Of a DNA stretch of 64,000 nt, positions 1-13,202 are shown piece by piece (the stretch's first letter is position 1; every line of letters begins with the position of its first letter). The notes beneath the pieces were generated by a model. That model was given only the letters and a program-made list of their open reading frames with translations, had not been told where the DNA came from and made no database searches. The stretch comes from Pseudisothecium myosuroides. Lineage: Eukaryota > Streptophyta > Bryopsida > Hypnales > Lembophyllaceae. The position numbers and the translations under genes are program-made. Location of the stretch: NCBI GenBank assembly GCA_951799445.1, contig OX637292.1, positions 6,141,296-6,205,295 on the forward strand. Reading direction: 5' to 3'.

Positions 1-1505
1 TTGAAGCAGAGGTTGTCATGTGTTTGTGAGCAAGTGGGAAAGAATAATTTTCATTGTACTATGAATAGGTGATACTATAGGCAAGGGACCCAGCCTCATT
101 AGCCAATCAATGAATGGGGAGTACCGGCAGTTAGTTACAAGTTAGCCGGTTGAAATTAGGAATTGCCTAATTGATTTCAAAATCTTCGGAAAAAAACTGA
201 TCATTTAAGAGGAAAATCAAAGAATATTCCTTTTTTTTAAAGGCCTAGCCGAGAGAATGCTTCAAACAACCGGTTGGTCCGAGAAATTGTAGGATTTTAG
301 CCGGTTGAGCTAGAATACTCCCCGGATTGTGTAGCCAATAATGTTATGTGTAAGGTTATATCAAATGCGTAAGGTAGAATAAGTGAAAAAAACAAGCATC
401 CATGATCCAAAAATGTGCCCTAATAAATCTAGCCAAAATAACATAATCATTGTAAAATTTGTAGCTTTAAAATATAAAAGTTAGGGTGAGCATTTAAAAT
501 TGTTAGATCTATTTTGAACAATAATTTTTTTAATATGGTATTTAAATATTTTGTTTAGACTTTGAAAATGTCTAACCTCAAAATTTAGTCAACATCAGTG
601 GCATTGCTTACAACTACCTTGTGATACTTGAAGATTGTGTTGATCAAGAAATCAATAAACAAGAAGCCACTGCATTACATATATGAAAGAAAAAACATAG
701 TCATCTCTTCTTTCAATTAAGCCTATGTCTCTCTTCATTAACACAATTGCATCTAATGTTGACCACTTTCTAAAATCAAACCCTACAAATTCTTGCCTAA
801 AATATACTAGTTACTACTATTCATGAAAGTCTAGGGCTGCTTTGGAATTCAATTTTTCAATAGTTTTAAAATTCATAGTTTATTTCTACAATGTCCAAAA
901 TATGCATAAGAGGGGAATCCAAAATACTCTTTGATTTCCATCAAGATTCAACAAAAAAATTAGGTAATTTATTATAGAAGAAATGCTCAATTACTTCTTT
1001 GGACCCATTTAGGTGTAGTTACATCAAATGAAACTAATAACACATAAATTTCTATCTTTTAACAAACAAATGTGATAGGAAGATATAAACTTCATGTGAA
1101 GGTTACAATATATGAATGAAGATTGCAAAAATATAAATAATCCTATAGTTTCCAATTTGTGCCACTATATATTGCACATTCATTGGTAATCTTGATGTAA
1201 ATGTGGCCGAGATAAATCTTTTAGAATCAAGTGATCTCTTGTATTGTTTAGCCAGCCACCAAATGAAGTCCCTCCAAAATGCCTTTATTCCAACACAACA
1301 AAGATAATAAAACTCAAGATTGAAGTGTCCAAAGTTATTTCATGCCATAGAAACTACCAAGAATGCATTGATAAAAATTAATGCAATTTAAACTTGTGCA
1401 TCAAGCAACAAAATTAAAGTAATCTATCTTAAAAGACAAAATTTTAGATAGTTAAAGAAAAATTTCATCCTATTCAAAAATGTCATTTGTCTACTAGTAA
1501 AAAGC
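1..1505. repeat. Left arm of a giant inverted repeat
   Basis: This stretch is the reverse complement, with many small differences, of sequence between about 4355 and 6745. Matching landmarks are 1-115 with 6640-6745, 364-1030 with 5205-5870, 1225-1440 with 4995-5200, and 1430-1505 with 4355-4430. The arm has its own insertions: 116-323 is bounded by GGGGAGTA and TACTCCCC, and about 1035-1225 has no counterpart in the other arm. No coding potential was seen. The window starts inside the arm, so its outer end is unknown. A DNA transposon with very long terminal inverted repeats or a foldback element is the likeliest source; a segmental inverted duplication is the alternative. Confidence 0.75.
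116..323. mobile_element. Small MITE-like insertion in the left arm
   Basis: The segment begins GGGGAGTACCGGC and ends ATACTCCCC, so the ends are short inverted repeats. AGCCGGTTG and similar strings recur inside. It is absent from the matching place in the right arm, which suggests a later insertion into the left arm. Family unknown. Confidence 0.4.
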
Positions 1506-3452
1506 TTGTCTAATGATTGGAAGGGATTATGAGAGGGCTCTTATTATGTGAGTGTAGGAGTGTGACCCCATGAGTCTAGTACACTATACACCTATGTTAT
1601 GTTAGGTGTCAACATTGTAGAGAGCTTACATGATTAAAGTGTGACTATGTTATAAATACCTATATTATAGGTACTCATATAAAAAGCACTTGCAATGGTT
1701 GTAGGATATCTACTTATACATATACGGCACTCAAGGCTCACTTGCTTGTATTTCCATGCTTACCTACTGGCGTTGTTGAATTGTAAACTTCTAGTCTTTA
1801 TGGAGTTCACTTTGATCTTGTATTATGATAATTTTGGTAATAAATTGCAACCTAAAATTAGAAACTAAAATTGTTGAGACAACTGCAATTGCGGACACAA
1901 CATTATATATTTTTGTCAATTATAGTGAAAGAATAACTATAGTTGGTCTTTAAATGAATGTGTATTTAATGATTTTATAATGTCATTGTACTAGGACTAA
2001 TTCTTTGTATAGTGGTCGACAATTTATAAGCAAGGTTCAATTTAAGATTATTTACAATGGAAGGAGCCTCAATTCATAGGACGCAAGGGTCACTTCCATG
2101 ACATTCAAAATGTTATGGACATTTGCTCATTTAATATTCATAAGCAATGATTGTTGTTTGATAATGTTGGAATGTTGAAATTAGATGCTAACTTAGTGTC
2201 AGTGCCAGGTAATCTCTTACTAATAACGTTGTAGGGTAGAGACTTCCAAAAGCACCATATTTTTTGGCAAATCATTGTTATTATTATTGCACTTTAAAAT
2301 TTTTTTTTTTTTCTTATTAGCATGTGGAAAGTGATTTCAACGCACCAAAAAATATTTTATTTGGTCCGGATATTGCATGCAAAAGTTATAAAGGGTCAAA
2401 GTTTTTTTTGGTAGAGGTTCTAAAATTGTTTCTTCAATGGAAATAGATATTGATTAATTGGATGTACATCTAATGGAGATGGCACTATATAAATCAATTT
2501 GCATTTGAGAGTAGCTACCTTATATACAAAGTTGTTTGGGGGATGGTATTTCACGTCATGAGTTTTGTTCATTGAATTCACTACAATTGATGTGATTCTT
2601 GGACTCTTTACAAAAATTTACATACCGCCTTACAAACATCAATCTGAAGGACCTCCACTACACCAATTGTTAAAAACAAACAGTAAATATATTAGATGGA
2701 TGGCTTCAACTCATATGATTAGGAAAAACAAAACGCTCCCTTTTAAAGAATACCATACTTGACTATCGGGGTTAGATCATTTCATGGCATATATTTAATC
2801 AAAGTCGGAAAACAAGTTCAGCAGATGTTTAAAATAGGAAGATTTGTTCAAGATTTTCTCTTCTTTAAACATTTTTTTCCTAGATAATGAATTTTCTTAA
2901 ATTCCAACATCCATTTTCAAAGTTTTTTTTTACCAACCTTGAACATTAGATACGCTGTGAGAGGCCTTTAATACATTCAATAGATGTCAAAGGTTGAAGA
3001 TTTAACAAACAAGTGAAATGGATAAGAGATGTAGGTGTTGAGTAGTCAAATATTATGTAAGATAAACATCTAAGTATACTAGAGTTGACAATACTTGCAA
3101 ATGGATGCCTTCACAATTTGGTCAAATCATACATTCACATTCATTTTCAAAACATCTCCAACATAATGAGTTTACCAAATAATCCCTAAAAGTAATCTCT
3201 TTTTTTATTAAATTATTTGTAAATGACTGTCATTACTTATTATTTCATAATTATCCCTTGTGCATACTTTTTGTATTGTTGGTACTGTTGTATAATGGGC
3301 CATTTTTAAATTTTAAAAAAAGTACACTCCTTTATTTTGTCTATCTTTCTAAATAATTTTTTAGTGAATGATTATTATTATTAAAAATAATAACTTCACA
3401 AGTATTGATCTCTACAAAGGTTTTTGAGAAAATAATGGACTTCCATCCTTAG
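1506..3452. other. Spacer of the giant inverted repeat, no gene seen
   Basis: AT-rich sequence between the two arms. I see no open frame with protein-like composition; the 65-codon frame at 2565-2762 has no recognisable features. If the arms are transposon ends, this spacer is where a transposase gene would be expected, but none is recognisable. Confidence 0.5.
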
Positions 3453-4160
3453 AGTGATTGCATGAAACATTTGTACTATTTTCTGTCACAAGTTGTGCCA
3501 TAACTTTTGCGTTTTGACTCCAAATGACTCAAAATTCAAAGACAAGGTACTTATGACTATTATACACTTTGTTTAATTTTTTAAAGTTTAAAAAATAAAA
3601 TTTACTACTTAATAATAGCCCCCAATTTTATGTCACAAATGCCAATTTGGGATTTTTAGTACTTTTTAGTACCCATAAAAACAAATATGGAGCTGAAATT
3701 TAGAGGAGATGGTCTTCTAGTAGACTTGTAGGTACCTTCCAAAGGAATTCTAAAAATATTTAATTTTATATGGTGTAGAAGTCTACAAAGTGAGCCTCTT
3801 TCTACTTGCATTTCGAAACATATAAAAAATTATTTTGCTTTTTTTTTGGTGAATGACCATCTCTATAGAGTTGCTACAAATGAATAATTTTTTATATTTG
3901 AATTTTTCATTTTATTATTTTTTATTGATTAAAACATTGAAATATCTATTTTCTTGAGATTTGGCACTTTTCTAGTTCTCCTACATAGAGAATTTTTTAA
4001 TAAATTTCCTTCGGTGTTTACCTTCATCTTAAAGGTGCATATATTGACCATATTTTTTAATTTTTTAAAAATTGATTTCCTAATTTTAAAGTATTCCAGA
4101 AAAAAACATAAATAATGTTGCAAAATACAAAAAATCCTACAGGTGTTTCATGCAATCACC
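3453..4160. mobile_element. Inverted-repeat element ending GTGATTGCATGAAACA
   Basis: The left end reads AGTGATTGCATGAAACAT and the right end is its near-perfect reverse complement (ATGTTTCATGCAATCACC type), about 710 bp apart. A related end (GTTTCATGGAATCACCC) lies at 6601-6617 in the other arm, so this is a small family. There is no coding region. Probably a non-autonomous DNA element. Confidence 0.55.
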
Positions 4161-4162
4161 CC

Positions 4163-4242
4163 TTAACCCCTCACTACCTGGAGTATCTCAAAATACATTG
4201 AAAAGGGGATGTATTTTGTCCCCTTAGGCGGTGAGGGGTTAA
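4163..4242. mobile_element. 80-bp TTAA-flanked hairpin MITE
   Basis: TTAACCCCTCACTACC at the left faces GGCGGTGAGGGGTTAA at the right, giving a short hairpin bounded by TTAA on both sides. It has the same TTAA-CCCC boundary as the larger elements in this window. Confidence 0.6.
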
Positions 4243-4351
4243 TGCCTTATAAAAAAAACTATTATATATTGAAACTTAATTTATCTTCTAACTATTTCTA
4301 TCATGTTTTGATCTTTTCAACCTTGCCATGATCCCTTGTGATCCTTTGACA

Positions 4352-6745
4352 AGTTTTTTTTATTAGTAGACAAGTGACATTTTGAATAGGATGCAATTTT
4401 TCCTTAACTATCTAAAATTTTGTCTTTTAACCCCTTAAGGACCATGAGTGCAGATTTTAAACAATGAATGAATGGAAATACATCCCAAACTCACTGAAAT
4501 GCATTTTTTCATCCATCAATCTTTTTGGAGATTCTTGTATTAGTTCTTTAACATTTGTACGGTTCAAATTATGAAGATTTTGCTTTGCAAATATTCTATG
4601 ATTCAAAAGGTATAGGCAAGTCTAGCCTCAAAGAATAACTTTTTTAGTTCAAAAAATGACCCTTCAAAAACAACTTGGATCAAAAAATAAAATAAAATCT
4701 TCAAAAATCACTATGATAAGAACTTAGCATTTTGAACTTAAAGAAAAAATTCTTGTAAAAATCATAAATATACAATCTACAAATGATTTTAGAAGGAATT
4801 TTCAATTACTGGCTTCAAATTTTATTGTAAAAATTGGTATGTATAATTGTTGATCTAACCAAATGGATGTGATCTATAAATCATATTTTACATCTATTAT
4901 TTAAGAATCATCATTAAAATATTGTTCTAAGTTGTATTTTATAATAGATCTTCACAATTTTGGAAATATGGATACCCCCCCTGGTCCTTTAGGGGTTAAG
5001 ATAGATTACTTTAATTTTGTCGCTTGACGCACAAGTTTAAATTGCATTAATTTTTATCAATGCATTCTTGGTAGTTTCTATGGCATGAAATAACTTTGGA
5101 CACTTCAATCTTGAGTTTTATTATCTTTGTTGTGTTGGAATAAAGGCATTTTGGAAGGACTTCATTTGGTGGCGGGCTAAACAATAAAAGAGATCATCTA
5201 ATGTAACTACACCTAAATGGGTCCAAAGAAGCTAGCAATTGAGCATTTCTTCTAATATAAAATTACCTAATTTTTTTGTTGAATCTTGATGGAAATCAAA
5301 AGAGTATTTTGGATTCCCTTCTTATGCATATTTTGGACATTGTAGAAATAAACTATGAGTTTTAAAATTGTTGAAAAATTATATACCAAAGCTTATTATA
5401 GACTTTCATGAATAGTAGTAACTAGTATATTTTAGGCAAGAATTGTAGTGTTTGGTTTTAGAAAGTGGTACATTAGGTGCAATTGTGTTAATGAAGAGGG
5501 ACATAGGCTTAATTGAAAGAAGAGATGACTATGTTTTTTCTTTCATATATATAATGCAGTGGCTTCTTGTTTACTGATTTCTTGATCAACACAATCTCAA
5601 GTATCACAAGGTAGTTGTAAGCAATGCCACAGATGTTGACTAAATTTTGAGGTTAGACATTTTCAAAGTCTAAACAAAATATTTAAATACTATATTAAAA
5701 AAATTATTGTTCAAAGTAGATCTAACAATTCTAAATACTTGCCCAAACTTTGAATATTTTAACGCTATACATTTACAATGATTATTTGTTTTTGTCTAGA
5801 TTTGTTAGGATGCACCTTTTGGATGGATGCTTGTTTTTTTCATTTATTCTACCTTATGCATTTTAATCATTGCAAGAACCACCTCCTGTTTTTGTCTCAA
5901 AATCACCTACTTTAGTTTTTAGTGAATACTTTGATTTGGAATAAAAATAGAATAAATTTTAGATAATTTGTAAATCACTTTAAGTAGTATATATTTAAAA
6001 ATTTAGGCCTAGAAAAATTCATTTGTAAAATTTATGCAAAAAGAAAGTGCAATGGAAAATGCCAAAAAAATAGAGACTTTGATTTTTGATTTTTAGAAAA
6101 TAGTAAAAAAGTTCAAAAATAATAAACTAAACAATTTTTTTTTAATGTGAACATGTACTTTCTTGACCATTTGCATCTTTGGGGAAAAAAATGAATTCCT
6201 TGCACTTGCATAAAGGTTGTGCAATTTGAGCACATGTTGAAGATCAGAAGGTGGATACTTTAATAATCTTTAAAAAAATCTCTTTCTGATCTTATGTAAC
6301 TTTAGTAGAAATCTTCGTCTCCTAATTTTGACCTTCAAATTCGCATTTTAGTTTTGATAATAGTACTACCTCCACACCCCTTCCAATGACAAAGATAGAC
6401 ATCCAATAAGAGTCTATTTAAAATTTATAAAATAATTTTAAAAATTGAAAAAAAATTACTCAATGTCAACTACCACCATATGTATGTTCATTTCAAATCT
6501 CAAACAAAATTGGCACATGACACAACATGACACATGACACAAAAGTCATGAGCAAAAAACCACCTGTCCAAGGCCAAGGGGACAAAAGAAAAGGACAAGT
6601 GTTTCATGGAATCACCCATTTGCACACATAACATTCTTGACTAATGAGGTTGGGGTTCCTTGTCTACAATATCACTTATTCGTTTTACAGTACAATGAAA
6701 ATTATTCTTTCTCTATGGCTCACAAGAGATAACAACCTTCCCTTC
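4352..6745. repeat. Right arm of the giant inverted repeat
   Basis: Inverted copy of the left arm. It is broken by two insertions: a TTAA-flanked element at 4427-4999, and about 5865-6620, which has no counterpart in the left arm and ends in the GTTTCATGGAATCACCC terminus. Without these, the arm follows the left arm almost base for base over several hundred bases. No gene was seen. Confidence 0.75.
4427..4999. mobile_element. TTAA-flanked MITE inserted in the right arm
   Basis: Starts TTAACCCCTTAAGGACCA and ends TGGTCCTTTAGGGGTTAA, with one mismatch between the ends. The arm sequence on the two sides corresponds to contiguous sequence near 1430 in the left arm, so the left arm acts as an empty site. 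It is about 570 bp and has no coding region. Confidence 0.75.
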
Positions 6746-7004
6746 CAGATTTTCTACAATTTAACAAAGGGACCCCTCCCTTGGGGCTTAAGAATGTGAC
6801 ACATGCCACTTGAGCTTCGGAAATTTTATAGGTGATGAAGGGGCCTTCTATCTTCTTCTTCTACCCTAGACAACACTCAATTGAAGCAATAAGAAGCTTT
6901 ATTTTGCATAAATCATGAACGAAACATTTCAAAAAAGAACTACTTCACACATAATTCTATTACTCAGCAGTTTTGAAGGATATCACAAAAAAGACCGAGA
7001 GATT

Positions 7005-9500
7005 TCAAGGTCGTGACGAGAAAACAGGTTTCATCCCATCTGAATCAATGACAGTTGTATACGTTTGAATCCCTGTAGCTATGGTGACAAATGTAACTGC
7101 AAGAACAGATAATACTATCCACGGTTTACAATACTCTCTCTTGAACTCAAACCCCAATTGATTTCTTCTTCGCTTTGAATAGGTATTCACACTTCGTAAC
7201 ATTGTTAAGAACTGAGCACTCACTCTAGGTTCCGGAATATTGTAGTTGATGCGTTTGAACATATCCACCACCATAGCATGAGAGCCAATATGCACAGACA
7301 AAACACCTTGTTTGACAAGGAGATCAACATCCTCCGGCGTTTTCATCAAGCTTTCCATGAAATTTGTATAGCAGTTCACTGAAAAGTTCCTGATTTGCCT
7401 CATACCACTCTGCTTAGATAGGCTTAGCGCTGCTTCCGATCCAACCTTCGGTTCCCTGTCCCATCAACACAAGGTTAATTTTGTGGAATCTTGCAGCATG
7501 TATAGCCTAACTAACTCAGGATAAAGAAATAAAGTATTCTCCATGTGTGTACATATACAGATACAAAGATCAATAGAGACCCAAAGTTCATGTTTCTTTG
7601 AGGTTCTAAACTGTTTTAGGATATCTAACATGTAAGGAAGTTGTTGTACCTTGGAAAACGAATAATTAAAGCATTGTATTGTATATAAAAATTAGGATTT
7701 TGATAGAATTTTGGTTCATGACTTTTCCATCCTTCATAGATATTATGTATGGAGTAATATAATTATCTTATAAGTTGTCCTCCATTTGGTCCCTCTTTCA
7801 ATATTTCTTCACTATGAGATGCAATAGGAGATTTTTTGGTCCTCTTTTGCCGGCTTAGAGTTATGAAAGTGCAACCTAAACCTCAATTTAGAAGCAGACA
7901 ACTCCAACATGCAATTACATTGTGTGCAATCATGACTTGTTGTAATTTTAAAAAAATGTAGCTTGATCAAGAATTCAATGCAATCTAAAAAAAGAATTGA
8001 AAATAAGAACAAATGGAGGATCAGACGACAATTCACGACTTTTAGGTTAAGTCTAAATTTCCAAATGACAAATTACTTAAAAATCAAAATGTACGTGCAA
8101 ATGAATTAGAGCTTTTAGATTGACACATACCACTATACATTGAAGGGGATGATTTATTACCTTCTAAATGCACGAAATATGGGTGATTTAAGACGAGTCC
8201 ATCCCCTAAGAGCCTCGCTCTTAATTGTGTCGGCAGTCATTTCACGCTCAGTCGTAGCAGTTCTTTTGGGCTCAGTTGAGTTGGCAGTTGTTTGGGGCTT
8301 CACTTTCTCTACTGTTAATCTTTCATGGACAATAAGATTGCGGAGAAAATTCTCTGTCCCATAAAAAATTTGCAGAAATGGCAATTTAAGAACTCCATTT
8401 TCAAATGATATGTCTTCAAAGCATGTGAAATTTTTGCCTTGAATCATCACCCCACATGCTTCCAAATAAGTAGCAGAAGGAACATTTTGAAAATAGTAAA
8501 AGTGATAATCAATGCTCTTGTGCCCACGTAAGATGCAGTAGACGCTGTCAAGGATGTGGATGCCATGACAAGAATCAGGATGGCATAACGCTTCTTCCCA
8601 CCTTTCTTGAAAAAGGTAATCTTTCTTAACAGTATCAATACTGGAACTATAAAAAAAATTCCATGGAACACAATGAAGAATATTCCGTGCTTGCCAGTCG
8701 TCATGTTCCCATGCTGGCATAACCACATCTCCCCAACTATCATGACATTTACGAGATGTTAATATTCCGACCACTCTCTGCAGTAACTCGATGGGAATTT
8801 GGTTTTCAACCAACCAAATATCATGCCACAATGTGTCCTTGTATATCTCCAAGACTGGATTTTTCATCACCAAATCCACTGCCTGGCTCAAGCGTACAGT
8901 CTCTTCTTCAAATTCAAGAGTGGGTCCTTCTTTTCCCATTGGAAACGAAGAACATCTATGTACAAGAGCATATGTTTGCAGAAACACAACCAGAAAAAGA
9001 GCATCCAACGACAATAGGCACCTGATCTCCTCAATTGAGTAGGACCTCGCATGTGAACTGCCATCATACACTGCATCCCAATGCTCCTTTGGCTCTTTGA
9101 CAACCTCTTCGCAGAATTCGTTCCATAGCTTTCCGCTGAGTTGCAATGCTCCGGCTACTTTGATTTTGAACCCTTCAGTCACACTGTTCAAAAGAGTGTC
9201 GTCAGGGCAGTTGTGTAGCCCAAATCGCCAACTCACAGGTTTATAGTGCTCTGCGTTATTCCTGTACTTCGCAGGCACTTTCCAGATCAAACTTGCAGAT
9301 GCGCCAGCAGCGTCTTTTCTTTTAATTTCTTCTTCAAGCGCAGCATGAACTTGAGCATAAATATAACTGCTGGAAAGATGCTCTTCCAGCACAGAAATGG
9401 GAACTCGATGTGATGGTTCAGTTTCGATGACTTGCGAATGCGAAGAACCAGGGGTGTTGTGTTCTTCGACAATCTCAGGGTGGCTTTCTTTAGTACTCAT
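7005..9500 (-). CDS. DUF247 membrane protein, two exons, 596 aa
   Basis: Plant-specific DUF247 family, generally membrane-anchored proteins of poorly known biochemistry; some grass members act in self-incompatibility. Exons are 9500-8161 and 7455-7005, joined in phase 2 by a GT-AG intron that rebuilds an Arg codon. Family landmarks are visible: VPAKYR near residue 75 with the Y-x-P-V-S stretch after it, the hydrophobic LLSLDALFLVVFL segment near 162-174, and ENQIP at 232-236, the hallmark motif. A single transmembrane helix (WIVLSVLAVTFVTIATG, about 559-575) lies just before a short C-terminal tail. Length is somewhat above the usual 400-550 aa, mainly from a Thr/Lys-rich stretch just before the intron. 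The start at 9500 is the first Met of the frame. A likely 5' UTR donor lies near 9846. Confidence 0.85.
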
Positions 9501-11060
9501 ATTCTTGGAATTCGTTCCAGTCGAATCTTCAAATAATTACAGGCCACGAAACTCCAGAATCCAATGATTTGCACCACTAGCACGAAATAAGACAAAATTC
9601 AATGTTTTGCACCACTGGCCAGAACTCTGGACCAACACGACGATATGTGCACTCACACATTCAAGCTACGCGAAATCGAACACGTTCTAAAACGATTTTA
9701 AGATTGACCTAAAACATTTTTCAAGAACGATCTAGTCCTTTGGTGGTTAAATCCTCGATTTAAACTGTCGTAATCACAACACAGGTTCTAATCAAATACC
9801 AAGACCAACATAGCTGGAAAGTAAGACGAAGAAGGGCGATGCATACCTCACAAGTCTAGCACAAGTAGGATCCCTGGCAGAGGAAGTTACTGATTCGTTT
9901 CGGATCCAGGCCGGATTTAGCTTCGTTCCGCAGTAGAAATGTTTTCTCGTCCCACCATCGGATCTGTATAATCACCACAGGCTCCGATTGCAAACTAACA
10001 GCCAATACAATATACCCTTGTCAAGCAAGATACGCGCGCCGACTGCCTGCCCGCAAATATCTCAAAGACTCAATCATTCACAAATTAAAATGAATTCAGA
10101 TTCAAGCAATTGTGTCTATGCATACAAACAGGACATGTTTTGTAAAGACATAGTTCTTCCTCATTCAAATTCAAGCAAATGTGAAATGAGAGCATATGTT
10201 CAGCAAAAGTTGGATCTGTCGGTACCGCGTGAAAAGACTGTAAGAACGATCTGTTTCCCGCAGCAAGTACTTGAATCGTCCAGAGCTGAACACCACCCCT
10301 GTCGGCGTGCATATATGTATCGTCTGAACACAAAACAATCCAAAATACCGCCATGGATTCTCAAATCTTTCGACTAGCCCCAACGATAACAATTCTAACC
10401 TCAGCCGAACCGAAAACTATAACTACATAGTCTGTAAGTTATTAATGCTGACCTAGGGCACAAGAAACACGGCACCGCTCGTCTCTTGGCAAAGAACTTT
10501 CGGACAACTCCTCACAGCCGAAACAACTGTGACGGTGTCAACAGAGTAACCACCCAGAACAAGTCGCCATTTTCTCCGACGATTCTGAAACACGAGCACG
10601 AAGAGTGTCGTCAGCCCATTTTTTCCCGCAATTCCCTCCTCATCGGAAGTTGCCCTACCCACCGTTCTTATGCTCCTGCTATATTTTGGATTCACACTTG
10701 CTGTTCAGGGTGGTAGGATAGGAGCACCGTTACTGTTCACTCGATGGCCATTATTTTCTTCTTCGGACAAGGGTTGGAGGTGATATGCTTGGCTTTGTAG
10801 ATACGGGTTTCTTGGAGACGGTTTACAGACATGTACTGTACATTCACGGAGCGGCTGCGATCAGTTTCGGGTATCGTTTTCATTGGAAGCGGGAGTGGGG
10901 CAGAATTGCACGTCAGAGCAGATGATTGGAGAAGAGGCGCTGTCATCAGCTCCAACCATGGTACGTGTCAACACCGTATACAAATGGTGTTTCACCACCA
11001 CATTGCAGGAATCTTCTCCAGTTGTCCCAGATTCACTGTTGTGATCAACAGAAGAACAAA
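9501..11060. other. Upstream region of the DUF247 gene
   Basis: GC content is higher here than in the surrounding repeats. On the minus strand a good donor (CTTGTGAG|GTATGC) ends near 9847, which would fit a 5' UTR exon upstream and a UTR intron down to about 9530. A 129-codon plus-strand frame at 9988-10377 resembles no family I know and is rich in Ser, Cys and His, so I do not call it a gene. Confidence 0.35.
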
Positions 11061-11068
11061 TCAGCAGG

Positions 11069-11399
11069 TAAGGTAGGAGGTCCTATAATGGAGCATTTAA
11101 GGGCTGGAACTGAATTTTGAGGAGGTGAAATATCTTGAAATTTTTTTCAGCCAATTTTCCTTGAAAAACAGACTGAACTGACATCTAACCCAAGTCGTTT
11201 CATATTTTTTCATGCTTTTTTGAATTAGTTTAAAAATTTTGAAGTTGAAATGGCATAGGGCTCTAAAATGGTGCCCTAGCTAAAATGTACATAGTCTGTA
11301 CATTGATGGAGGCTATGAAAAAATAACATGTACAAACAGTTTACATTTCAATTAGGGCTCCATTTTAGAGCCCGCTCCATTTAAGGACCTCCTACCTTA
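11069..11399. mobile_element. MITE with TAAGGTAGGAGGTCC ends (copy 1)
   Basis: Left end TAAGGTAGGAGGTCCT and right end AGGACCTCCTACCTTA form an inverted repeat of about 16 bp that continues imperfectly as AATGGAGC/GCTCCATT. It is noncoding and about 330 bp long. The internal string CATCTAACCCAAGTCGTTTC is shared with the neighbouring copy. Confidence 0.7.
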
Positions 11400-11709
11400 G
11401 GAGGTCCATAAAGTGTCCATCTAAGCGCTGAAACTGAATTTCGGAGATGTAAAACATCTTGAAATATTTTTCAGTACATTTTCCTTGAAAGACAAGTGGA
11501 ATTGACATCTAACCCAAGTCGTTTCATATTTTTTGGACCTTTGTGGAATTAGTTACAAATTTTTGAAGTTGGAAAAAAGTGGTCATTTGTGGTCATCAAA
11601 AGTGACCACCTCCTGAAATGTGCATAGTTGGTACATTGAAGAAAGCAAAATGTACCTCTGGGCCATGATCGGTTTTACAGCCCGGTCGGTTTATGAGCCT
11701 CCTACCTTA
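11396..11709. mobile_element. MITE of the same family (copy 2), abutting copy 1
   Basis: Begins CTTAGGAGGTCCATAAA, overlapping the end of copy 1, and ends GAGCCTCCTACCTTA. The first 150 bases follow copy 1 closely, then diverge into a GGTCATTTGTGGTCA / TGACCACC hairpin. The two copies lie in tandem. Confidence 0.6.
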
Positions 11710-11924
11710 CAAGAGACTCACCCTTGTGGTCACCAAGAGAAGAATCAAAAGGTACAATAGATCACCCAAATTAAAACCGTGAATTGCAATTAAAAGTTCA
11801 TGAACTGCTGATCAAAAAGACAATATTTTCTGAGAATTGTGGTCATGATTTGTAATTGATGACGAGTTGTTCAGGAGTTCTCAACATGGTTGTTGCAACC
11901 ACGTTGATCAACAATTTACAGCGC

Positions 11925-12569
11925 TTAACTCCTAAATGCCAAGGCCTGTTTTGAGCCTCTTGGAATTTGCTCTAAATTGAACAAAAAGCCAACATTTTGA
12001 TAAGTTGAATCAATTTTTTTTAAAATTGTAACCGTATAAATTCAAACTAGACACGTTAGAGATCACATAGGAAAAGAAAACACAACAATATCATTTAAGG
12101 ATTGAAAGATTATAATGTTTAATCATTAGGGTGTTAAAACTATGAAAATCTTTGAGCTCTCTTTTTGCATGTCAAATCTAAAAATTTCAAGACCAAGAAA
12201 ATATGAGATTGAAGGGCCTAACAAATATAACCCCAACCAATTTATGACTTCTCAAAATCAACTCTACAATTTTTTTAAATGAATTTCTCGTGTGATTTTT
12301 TCTCCAAGATCTAGTGTATTTGAGGCTCATTTCCAAGAGCCCTCAACAGTACAAAAAGTCAAGATTGCAAGGGGTACCTTTGTACAAAATCTTGAATAGA
12401 AAAATCATAATCATTCATTTTCAAAATTGGATTTTTGATGCTAAAATTAGACTTTATAAAGAATCTTTTAAAAATATAAACTACTAAAAATAGCAATTTG
12501 GTAAGGTTTTATTTAACTTCAAAGTTTCTTCGACACCACATTTGGGTGCCTTGGGCATTTAGGGGTTAA
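11925..12569. mobile_element. TTAA-flanked MITE, 645 bp
   Basis: Starts TTAACTCCTAAATGCCAAGG and ends CCTTGGGCATTTAGGGGTTAA-like sequence, so the ends are inverted repeats of about 18 bp inside TTAA. Its first 150 bases reappear in reverse orientation at 48290-48427, which shows a dispersed family. No coding region. Confidence 0.8.
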
Positions 12570-13202
12570 AAGTCTACCTTCCATTCTTAGGGCCCTTGCA
12601 TACTTATGTAATGACTCCAATTTTGACAAGTTACGTAGGACTAATGCCAAGTCTCTGAGATGTACATTTTTTCAAGATTTCATCTTACGACAAACTTGGG
12701 ATTGCAAGCCGCCACTTTGTATAAAAGCCGCACCTACCATTCCAAAAGCTGGTGTTAGCTTTGGCCACCTCAGCAACTAGGTAGGTTCGGCATCTACTAA
12801 ACAACACTGCTGTGAACACCATGGAATTGCCTCCCTCAAGAAGTGCAATGTAAGTCTTAATAAAGTCCCAGTGTGGACATACCTGTAGCCAGCTACTTCT
12901 CTAAAATACTATTTCTTCAATGCTCATCAAATACTTCGGTGATACTTGGTGATATCAATATCAAAATTAGATGATACCTAAGTTAAATTTTGTTAAAATA
13001 CAACAGTAATTTGGCTATTCTGACCAAAAAAAAAAGAATGAAAAATTTCTTTACCAGAAGTAGCCAACGTCTTTGGCTGTAGCCAAATGGCAACAAATTA
13101 TGCATCAGAAAAAAAACTATTTTGAACCTATACAATCAAGATACCTACCCTACTATACTATACAGTAGGATCCAAAAAAAATTCGAATTTTGACTTTGTT
13201 GT
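12570..13202. other. Intergenic, nothing recognised
   Basis: No protein-like frame, inverted repeat or structural RNA was seen in this stretch. Confidence 0.4.

Noticed and set aside
8140..9042. Several plus-strand frames of 72-89 codons
   Set aside because: They are antisense shadows of the DUF247 first exon.
9988..10377. 129-codon plus-strand frame upstream of DUF247
   Set aside because: No recognisable family, and it lies in the probable 5' UTR/promoter of the minus-strand gene.
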